From positions 1 to 64,000 of the forward strand of contig NZ_MPZN01000006.1 of the NCBI RefSeq assembly GCF_002936985.1: a DNA stretch of 64,000 bases, written 5' to 3'. The stretch comes from Microterricola pindariensis (lineage in GTDB: Bacteria; Actinomycetota; Actinomycetes; Actinomycetales; Microbacteriaceae). This document shows positions 58,320-64,000 of this stretch, piece after piece. The position numbers and the translations under genes were made by a program. Within the stretch, counting starts at the first letter, position 1. Every line of letters begins with the position of its first letter. The notes under the pieces were generated by a model, which worked only from the letters and a program-made list of their open reading frames with translations, did not search any database and was not told the DNA's origin.

Positions 58320-59071
58320 GCCTGCACCCCGTTGTACGTCTTGCTGCCGGTGATGTAGCCCACGATGTCGTCGCGGTTGGTGTCCTCCGCCTTGACGGAT
58401 GCCACCATCTGGCCGAGATAGAGCACGCTGATGTAGTCGGCGACGGCAAACACATCCGCGAGGTTGTGGCTGATCAGGATGACGGCGACCCCCTGTTCAG
58501 CGAGCCGGCCGACGAGCTCGAGCACCTGCTCCGTCTGCGCGACGCCGAGGGCGGCCGTCGGCTCGTCGAGCACGACCACCTTCGCCTTCTTCAGCACGGA
58601 GCGCGCGATCGCCACCGTCTGGCGCTGCCCGCCGGAGAGGGAGGACACCTTCTGCCGCACCGAACTCACCGTCCTGACCGAGAGCTGACGCAGCGTCTCC
58701 GCCGCCTCGCGCTCCATCAGGCCCTCGTCGAAGGTGCCGAAGCCGAGCTCCTCGCGCCCGAGGAACATGTTCTGCACGATGTCGAGGTTGTCGCAGAGCG
58801 CCAGGTCCTGGTACACCACCTCGATGCCGAGCCGGGACGCCTCCCGCGGCGAGTGCAGGTGCACCGCCTCGCCGGCGAAGCGCACCTCCCCGGAATCGTA
58901 GGGCTGCACCCCGGCGAGCCCCTTGATCAAAGTGGACTTGCCCGCGCCGTTGTCGCCGACCAGGGCGGTCACCTTGCCGGGGTAGGCCCGGAGGTTCACG
59001 CCCTTCAGCACGCTGACGGGGCCGAAACTCTTGACGATGTTCGTCAGTTCGATGATTGGTGCCTCAGCCAT
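58316..59071 (-). CDS. xylG: Sugar ABC transporter ATP-binding protein, single ABC domain
   Basis: 251 residues: one complete ABC ATPase with Walker A GDNGAGKST (39-47), signature LSGGQ, Walker B VVVLDEPTAAL and switch His in ISHN. E. coli XylG and most sugar CUT2 ATPases have two such domains (about 500 residues). This single-domain form is like FrcA of rhizobia and must dimerise. ATG 59069-59071 was chosen because GGGAGG lies 7 nt upstream. Role: drives xylose import. A hairpin separates it from xylF. Confidence 0.93.
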   Translation of the reverse strand: MAEAPIIELTNIVKSFGPVSVLKGVNLRAYPGKVTALVGDNGAGKSTLIKGLAGVQPYDSGEVRFAGEAVHLHSPREASRLGIEVVYQDLALCDNLDIVQNMFLGREELGFGTFDEGLMEREAAETLRQLSVRTVSSVRQKVSSLSGGQRQTVAIARSVLKKAKVVVLDEPTAALGVAQTEQVLELVGRLAEQGVAVILISHNLADVFAVADYISVLYLGQMVASVKAEDTNRDDIVGYITGSKTYNGVQA

Positions 59072-59113
59072 GGGTCGTCCTCCCGGCATGTCGACGTTGA
59101 CAGGGAGAGGGAA

Positions 59114-59141
59114 AGGAGGGGCCGGCTTGGCGCGGCCCCTC
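59114..59141 (-). promoter_or_regulatory. Intercistronic hairpin between xylF and xylG
   Basis: GGAGGGGCCG (59114-59123) and CGGCCCCTCC (59132-59141) pair exactly. It lies 22 bases after the xylF stop. Such hairpins usually protect the binding-protein message and cut expression of the ATPase and permease. Confidence 0.6.
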
Positions 59142-59163
59142 CGATCCTTCTGGTTGTTGCCGG

Positions 59164-60234
59164 CTACTCCACGCCGTAGGTGGCGCAGGCCGCGGCGACC
59201 TCGCCGGTGCAGAGCTCGGCGGCGGTGGCGTCGCCGGCGGCGACGACGTCCTTCACCATGTCCGGCCCGACGAGCACCGGGGTGACGGCGATGTACGGCG
59301 TGCCGTCGTCGAGCGTCTTGTCGACGGTGGGGGTCTCGCCGTTCAGCAGCGCCACGGCGAGGGTGGACGCGGCGTCGGCCTCATCGGGGACGTGCTTCCA
59401 GACCGTCGCGGTCTGCTTGCCGAGCAGCACGTTCTGCAATCCGGCGACCGAGGCGTCCTGGCCCGAGACCGGGACCTTCAGACCGTTCTTGTCGAGGATC
59501 GTGATGACGCCGGCGGCGTTGGTGTCGTTGGCGACCCAGACCGCGTCGACCTTGCCGCCGAGGGCGGTCAGGGCCTGCTCGAAGTTCGTCGCGCTCTTGT
59601 CGCCGTCCCAGACTCCCGGGGGCTCCTGGGCCGGCTTGATGCCGACGGCCGACATCACCGTGTCGGCGCCGTCGTGGAACATCTTCGCGTTGCCGTCGGC
59701 CGGGTCTCCGCCCATGTAGACGACCACTGCGGTGGCCGGGTCCTTGCCCTCCGCCTTCAGGCCGTCGACGATCGACTGACCCTCAAGCTCGCCCACCTTC
59801 TCGTTGTCGAAGGAGACGTAGTAGTCGGCGCCCTCGATCGGGCGGTCGTAGGCGATGACGGGGATGCCCTCGCCCTTCGCCTTCGCGGCCACGGAGACGG
59901 CGGCGCCGTTGTAGTCAACGAGGACCATCACGCCGCATCCCTTGCTGAGCTGCTGGTCGGCGATGGTCGCGTACTTGCTGGTGTCGCCCTGGGCATTCTG
60001 GATGTCGGCCTCGAAGCCGGCGTCGGTGAAGGCCTTCTCGAGGGCCGGGCGGTCCATGCCCTCCCAGCGCGGTGAGGACGCGGCATCCGGCAGGATCACG
60101 CAGGCCCGTGAGTCGGCTGCAGGCGAAGCCGTGTCGCTGCTCCCGCCACCACCCCCTGAACTCGAACAGCCTGCGAGCATCAATGCTGAGACGCTCGCAA
60201 CGGCGGCTAACGAGATCAATGAAGATTTCTTCAT
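59164..60234 (-). CDS. xylF: Xylose ABC transporter substrate-binding lipoprotein
   Basis: 356 residues. Lipoprotein signal with L-A-G-C and Cys23 (SALMLAGCSSSGGGGG). The mature part is a periplasmic-binding fold: SPRWEGMDRPALEKAFTDAG, VIAYDRPIEGADYYVSFDNE then KVGELEG, and GQDASVAGLQNVLLGKQTAT. The YDR...YYVSFDN pattern is XylF-like. Role: binds xylose outside the membrane and delivers it to XylGH. Start ATG 60232-60234. It lies 165 bp after xylB; this gap has no confident promoter but contains GAGAAATTCTC (60353-60363), a short palindrome. Confidence 0.92.
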   Translation of the reverse strand: MKKSSLISLAAVASVSALMLAGCSSSGGGGGSSDTASPAADSRACVILPDAASSPRWEGMDRPALEKAFTDAGFEADIQNAQGDTSKYATIADQQLSKGCGVMVLVDYNGAAVSVAAKAKGEGIPVIAYDRPIEGADYYVSFDNEKVGELEGQSIVDGLKAEGKDPATAVVVYMGGDPADGNAKMFHDGADTVMSAVGIKPAQEPPGVWDGDKSATNFEQALTALGGKVDAVWVANDTNAAGVITILDKNGLKVPVSGQDASVAGLQNVLLGKQTATVWKHVPDEADAASTLAVALLNGETPTVDKTLDDGTPYIAVTPVLVGPDMVKDVVAAGDATAAELCTGEVAAACATYGVE

Positions 60235-60399
60235 CTCTCTGCCCTTCTATGCGGTGCTGTTGTAGCCCTTGCGGGGTCACCTTCCACGTCGAATGGTGGC
60301 AAATAGAAATGTTGCTCCGAAAAAACGCCGGGCGCAGGATTCCCGAGAAATTCTCAGTATCGATTTCATAACGTTCGGAGAGCGCTCCCTCATGCGGCG

Positions 60400-61851
60400 C
60401 TACAGCAGGGCGGCGGCGCGCTCGTCGCGCGCCACTGCGTACTGCGCGCGGATGACGGGGCGGTGATCGACCGCGGGGGCTGCGACGGTCGCGAGCGGCC
60501 ACTCCGGCGCTGCGCCGCCGGCCAGCACCCAGGCGGCCTGCCGCGCGGCGCCGATGGCGACATACTCGCCCGGCGTGGGCACGACGACGGGCAGCGCGAA
60601 GACCTGGGCGGCGATCGCCTGCACGGCGGGGTTCTGGGCGGCGCCGCCGATCAGCAGCAGCCGGCGGGCCTGGACGCCCTGGCCGAGCACGGCCTCCAGC
60701 CCGTCGGCGAGCCCGCAGAGCAGCCCCTCGATCGCGGCGCGGGCCACGGAGCTGCGGGTCGTGTTGGCCAAGGTCAGCCCGGAGAGGCCCGCGGTGGCGC
60801 CCGGCAGGTTCGGGGTGCGCTCGCCCTCGAACCACGGCACCAGGACAGCGCCGCCGGCACCGGGCTCCGCCTCGAGGGCCAGCCGGCCGAGCTCGTCGTG
60901 GTCGATGCCGAGCAGCCCGGCAACGGCGTCGAGCACGCGGGCCGCGTTCAGCGCGGCGACGAGCGGCAGGTAGGCGCCGCTCGCGTCGGCGAAGCCGGCC
61001 ACGGTGCCGGTGGCGTCGCGGCTCGGCCTGTCGGTGACCGCGAAGACGGTGCCGCTGGTGCCGATCGAGACGACCACGTCGCCGCTGCGCGCGCCCAGCC
61101 CGAACGCGGCCGCGGCGTTGTCGCCGGCGCCGGGGCCGAGCACGATAGGCGTGGCGTCGGAGCTCGCGCCCAGCACGGAGGCGTGCACCTCTCCGCCGCT
61201 CTCGTCGGGGGCGAGCACCCGCGGCAGCACGGCGTCGTGGCCGAGCGCGGCGAGGAGCAGCTCGCGGTCGTAGTCGTTCGTGATCGGCGACCAGTACGCG
61301 GTGCCGCTGGCATCCGAGCGGTCGGTGCAGAGCTCGTCGAGCATCGGCCCCAGCGGCGCGGAGCCCTCGGGCCCGTAGCCGCGCAGGCGCCAGCTCAACC
61401 AGTCGTGTGGCAGGGCGACGGCGGCCACCTGGGCGGCGTTGCCGGGCTCCACGTCGCGAAGCCAGCGCAGCTTGCTCGCCGTGAACGAGGCCACTGGCAC
61501 CACCCCCGTGCGCTCCGCGTACTCCTCGGCGCCGAACTGCGCGGTGAGCGCCTCGGCGGCGGCGGCCGAGCGGGTGTCGTTCCAGAGCAGGGCGGGGCGG
61601 ATGACGCACCCGCCCACATCCAGCGCGACCATGCCGTGCTGCTGCCCACCGACCGAGATCGCGCTCACGTCGGCGAGGCCGCCGGCATCCGCCAGGGCCT
61701 CGAGCAGTGCCAGCCACCACGCCTCCGGATCGACCTCGGTGCCGTCCGGGTGCGCCGCCCGGCCACTGCGCACGATGTGCCCGGTATCGGCATCGACGAT
61801 CAGGACCTTGCAGCTCTGGGTGGAGGAGTCGACGCCGGCGACGAGGTTCAT
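60400..61851 (-). CDS. xylB: Xylulokinase
   Basis: 483 residues. FGGY motifs are [68 protein letters not shown] and [20 protein letters not shown]. The QQHGMV and WND-x-R motifs are specific to XylB. Reaction: D-xylulose + ATP to D-xylulose-5-P. AAAGGA precedes ATG 61849-61851. It is separated from xylA by a very strong hairpin, so its level may be set by read-through. Confidence 0.95.
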   Translation of the reverse strand: MNLVAGVDSSTQSCKVLIVDADTGHIVRSGRAAHPDGTEVDPEAWWLALLEALADAGGLADVSAISVGGQQHGMVALDVGGCVIRPALLWNDTRSAAAAEALTAQFGAEEYAERTGVVPVASFTASKLRWLRDVEPGNAAQVAAVALPHDWLSWRLRGYGPEGSAPLGPMLDELCTDRSDASGTAYWSPITNDYDRELLLAALGHDAVLPRVLAPDESGGEVHASVLGASSDATPIVLGPGAGDNAAAAFGLGARSGDVVVSIGTSGTVFAVTDRPSRDATGTVAGFADASGAYLPLVAALNAARVLDAVAGLLGIDHDELGRLALEAEPGAGGAVLVPWFEGERTPNLPGATAGLSGLTLANTTRSSVARAAIEGLLCGLADGLEAVLGQGVQARRLLLIGGAAQNPAVQAIAAQVFALPVVVPTPGEYVAIGAARQAAWVLAGGAAPEWPLATVAAPAVDHRPVIRAQYAVARDERAAALL

Positions 61852-61906
61852 GGCGGTCCTTTCGGTGGGGCAACGGGTGTGGGCCGGGGCAGGGGCTGCC
61901 GCCTTT

Positions 61907-61951
61907 CGCGCGCGGATAAAAAGGCGCGCAGCGCCTTTTTATCCGCGCGCG
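61907..61951. terminator. 21-bp perfect hairpin with U-tracts at the xylA stop codon
   Basis: Arms 61907-61927 and 61931-61951 are exact reverse complements around a 3-nt loop (GCA). The GC core GGCGC/GCGCC is followed by TTTTTAT on both strands. It includes the xylA stop codon (61939-61941) and its last three codons. Confidence 0.85.
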
Positions 61952-63132
61952 CCCAGCAGGTGCTCCATCGCGAGCTGCTGCAGGCGCACGAAGCCGAAGC
62001 CTTTGCCGCCGAAATAGGCGTCGGCGTCGAAGTCCTCGTAGCTGGCGCGGTCGGCCAGCAGGTCGTCGTAGCCCTCGCCGGCGCCGAGGGTCGGCGCCGA
62101 CAGCTCGGCCACCTTCGCGGCGGCCAGCGCCTCCTGCACCTCGGGGTCAGCACGGAAGGCGACGGCGCGCTCCTTGAGCAGCAGGTACATGCGCATGTTC
62201 GCGGCCGCCGAGCTCCAGACGCCGTCGATGTCCTCGGTGCGGGACGGCTTGTAGTCGAAGTGGCGGGGGCCATCGTAGGCCGCGCCGCCGTCCGGTCCGC
62301 CGTGCTCCAGCAGGTCGACCAGCGAGAACGCGTTCTGCAGGTCGCCGTGGCCGAACACCAGGTCCTGGTCGTACTTGATGCCACGCTGGCCGTTGAGGTC
62401 GATGTGGAAGAGCTTGCCCGCATCGAGGGCCTGCGCGATGCCGGCGGTGAAGTTGAGCCCGGCCATCTGCTCGTGGCCGACCTCGGGGTTCACGCCGACC
62501 AGCTCCGGGCGCTCCAGGGTGTTGATGAACGCGATGGCGTGGCCGAGCGTCGGCAGCAGGATGTCGCCGCGCGGCTCATTCGGCTTGGGCTCGATGGCGA
62601 AGCGGATGTCGTAGCCCTTGTCCGTGACGTAGTCGCCGAGCAGGTTGACGGCCTCGCGGTAGCGCTCCAGCGCGGCCCCGATGTCCTTGGCGGCGTCGTA
62701 CTCCGCACCCTCCCGCCCGCCCCACATGACGAAGGTCTTGGCGCCCAACTCGGCGGCCAGGTCGAGGTTGCGCATCACCTTGCGCAGCGCGAAGCGACGC
62801 ACGGCGCGATCGTTGGAGGTGAAGCCGCCGTCCTTGAAGACGGGCGCGCTGAACAGGTTGGTCGTGACCATCGGCACGATGATGCCGGTGTCGGCCATGG
62901 CCTGCTTCAGCCGGTCGATCTGCTTCTGGCGCTCGGCATCGCTCGAGCCGAAGGCGAAGAGGTCGTCGTCGTGGAAGGTGAGCCCGTAGGCACCCAGCTC
63001 GCTCAGCCGGGTCACGGCCTCGACGACGTCCAGGTGGGGGCGCGTCGGGCCGCCGAAGGGGTCCGTGCCGTTGTATCCGATCGTCCAGAGCCCGAAGGAG
63101 AACTTGTCGGCACGGGTGGGGGTGGGGGTCAT
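61939..63132 (-). CDS. xylA: Xylose isomerase
   Basis: 397 residues, the class I size found in actinobacteria. [38 protein letters not shown] (catalytic His), [33 protein letters not shown] and [18 protein letters not shown] are all diagnostic. Metal ligands E, D and H are present. Reaction: D-xylose to D-xylulose (also glucose to fructose in vitro). GAGGACAC precedes ATG 63130-63132. The operator of a ROK-type XylR lies just upstream. The stop is inside a hairpin. Confidence 0.96.
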   Translation of the reverse strand: MTPTPTRADKFSFGLWTIGYNGTDPFGGPTRPHLDVVEAVTRLSELGAYGLTFHDDDLFAFGSSDAERQKQIDRLKQAMADTGIIVPMVTTNLFSAPVFKDGGFTSNDRAVRRFALRKVMRNLDLAAELGAKTFVMWGGREGAEYDAAKDIGAALERYREAVNLLGDYVTDKGYDIRFAIEPKPNEPRGDILLPTLGHAIAFINTLERPELVGVNPEVGHEQMAGLNFTAGIAQALDAGKLFHIDLNGQRGIKYDQDLVFGHGDLQNAFSLVDLLEHGGPDGGAAYDGPRHFDYKPSRTEDIDGVWSSAAANMRMYLLLKERAVAFRADPEVQEALAAAKVAELSAPTLGAGEGYDDLLADRASYEDFDADAYFGGKGFGFVRLQQLAMEHLLGARG

Positions 63133-63153
63133 GGCGTGTCCTCAGCTTCATTG

Positions 63154-63175
63154 GTGATTTGTTTGGATAAACCAC
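63154..63175. promoter_or_regulatory. XylR (ROK) operator and xylA start region
   Basis: A 22-bp interrupted palindrome with arms GTGATTTGT...ATAAACCAC and centre TTGG resembles xylO sites (TTTGTTTGG...AAAC). On the minus strand TAATAT (63176-63181) is the likely xylA -10, so the operator covers the transcription start. Confidence 0.65.
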
Positions 63176-63269
63176 ATATTACAGATCTGCCGGGAAAACG
63201 CCAGCCGTGTGTGCGGGCCAGCCCGGAGTGCGCCGGGCGCGGCGGCCGCCGCGCGGGGTCGGGCGCGCC

Positions 63270-63275
63270 TATTAT
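63270..63275 (+). promoter_or_regulatory. -10 element TATTAT of the ROK regulator
   Basis: TATTAT at 63270-63275 gives a transcript with a leader of about 57 nt that carries GAGAGAAG before GTG 63339. Confidence 0.4.
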
Positions 63276-63338
63276 GTTGCTGAAGACATCAAATCGACGG
63301 CGGGTGCGGTTCGGCGTCGAACGAGAGAAGAGCAATTC

Positions 63339-64000
63339 GTGGCGCAGATCCCAGCTGCTGACTCCTCGCGGCCGGCGCGGCGCGGCAACAACCTCGACGA
63401 CGTGCGCCGCAACAACCTGGCCGTCGTGCTCGGGATCAGCCACGCGCGCGGCCGGGTCTCCCGGGCCGAGCTCACGCGGGCGACCGGCCTCAACCGCTCG
63501 ACCATCGGCGCCCTCGTCGCCGAGCTGGTCGAGCTCGGGCTCGTCGACGAGGCGGAGCCCAGCGCCACCAAGCTGGCCGGGCGGCCCAGTCCGGTGATCG
63601 TGCCGCGTGAGGATGTCGTGGCGATCGCGGTCAACCCCGAGATCGACGCCGTGACGATCGCACTGGTCGGCCTGAGCGGCCGGGTGCTCTCGCGCATCCG
63701 CCACGACACCGCCGCGGCGCCGAGCGCAGAAGAGGTGGTCGCGATCGTGGCGGCCGCCGTCGCCGGCATGCGCGGCGAGCTGGGCGCCTCCACGCGCTTC
63801 GTGGGCGTCGGCTTGGCGGTGCCCGGACTGGTGCGCGCGTCGGACGGCGTCGTCATTCTCGCGCCACACCTCGGCTGGCGCGACGTCCCGATCGCCGAGA
63901 TGTTGGCCGCGGAGCTGCAGCTGCCGGTCACCGCGGCGAACGACGCCTCCGCCGGAGTCGTCGCCGAGAGCCAGTACGGTGCCGGTCGGGGCGCCCGCGG
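63339..64000 (+). CDS. xylR: ROK-family transcriptional regulator (XylR type), 3' end outside window
   Basis: About 220 residues are present, running off the right edge. Residues 15-75 are a winged helix-turn-helix: NNLDDVRRNNLAVVLGISHA, VSRAELTRATGLNRSTIGAL, LVELGLVDE and LAGRPS. From about 90 the ROK sugar-kinase-like domain begins (AIAVNPEIDAVTIALVGLSG, VGVGLAVPGLVRASDGVVIL, VTAANDASAGVVAESQYGAG). The ANDA and GAG motifs match; the zinc-binding CxCG site would lie outside the window. GTG 63339 with GAGAGAAG upstream. Divergent from xylA with a xylO-like operator between, so it should repress the xylose genes and release with xylose. Confidence 0.9.
   Translation, partial: MAQIPAADSSRPARRGNNLDDVRRNNLAVVLGISHARGRVSRAELTRATGLNRSTIGALVAELVELGLVDEAEPSATKLAGRPSPVIVPREDVVAIAVNPEIDAVTIALVGLSGRVLSRIRHDTAAAPSAEEVVAIVAAAVAGMRGELGASTRFVGVGLAVPGLVRASDGVVILAPHLGWRDVPIAEMLAAELQLPVTAANDASAGVVAESQYGAGRGAR

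Overview
This is 64 kb of a high-GC actinobacterial chromosome, most likely from the family Microbacteriaceae. The evidence is a very GC-rich codon bias, frequent GCGGATGCC-type codon strings, two copies of a small protein family that I associate with this family (DUF7882, from memory), long-type ArgG, a complete Mrp antiporter operon, and an orphan diaminobutyrate aminotransferase of the kind needed for diaminobutyrate-containing B-type cell walls. I see no rRNA, tRNA, CRISPR array, phage or intact insertion sequence. The window is ordinary chromosomal core and near-core sequence.

Layout. 1-7 kb: tail of a cyclopropane fatty-acid synthase, a TetR-controlled DHA2 drug exporter, an acyl-CoA ligase with its own TetR gene, an alpha/beta hydrolase and a YdeI-like protein. 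7.2-13.2 kb: a cluster of small, stress-type genes (membrane protein, DUF7882 pair, SRPBCC, YihY/BrkB, SDR, Dps, CsbD, tiny membrane protein). 13.5-15.5 kb: a paired SMR transporter behind a probable leader peptide, and a secreted protein. 15.6-20 kb: orphan ectB, then a TetR/SDR divergent pair with a clear operator, GNAT and a methyltransferase. 20-30 kb: VOC protein, EI24-like membrane protein, an MMPL-YhgE export operon whose MMPL protein ends in a degenerate ABC-ATPase-like domain, a GAF-GGDEF cyclase, DUF2252 and a PLDc_N/SHOCT protein. 30-40 kb: a second DHA2 exporter with membrane-protein followers, an alkylsulfatase-type hydrolase, a divergent EamA/MarR pair, argG, a truncated HNH endonuclease remnant among short repeats, and a second Dps. 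40-47 kb: mrpABCDEFG. 46.8-51.5 kb: a MarR/F420-reductase-like divergent pair, MBL and NUDIX hydrolases, and a serine hydrolase. 51.7-64 kb: pentose island, with LacI and araBDA on the plus strand converging at a perfect hairpin on xylA-xylB-xylF-xylG-xylH of the minus strand, and a truncated divergent ROK (XylR) regulator at the right edge.

How it works together. The right end gives L-arabinose to xylulose-5-P (araA, araB, araD) and D-xylose uptake to xylulose-5-P (xylFGH, xylA, xylB), each with a dedicated repressor and a visible operator. Elsewhere a theme is local control: divergent regulator/target pairs with palindromes over the shared promoter region (4.9, 17.7, 36.5, 47.4, 52.8 and 63.2 kb). 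About a dozen start codons sit 6-8 nt after a -10-like hexamer, implying leaderless mRNAs. The most unusual items are the MMPL-pseudo-ABC fusion, the leaderless leader peptide coupled to the SMR pair, the orphan ectB, and a 21-bp hairpin that swallows the xylA stop codon.
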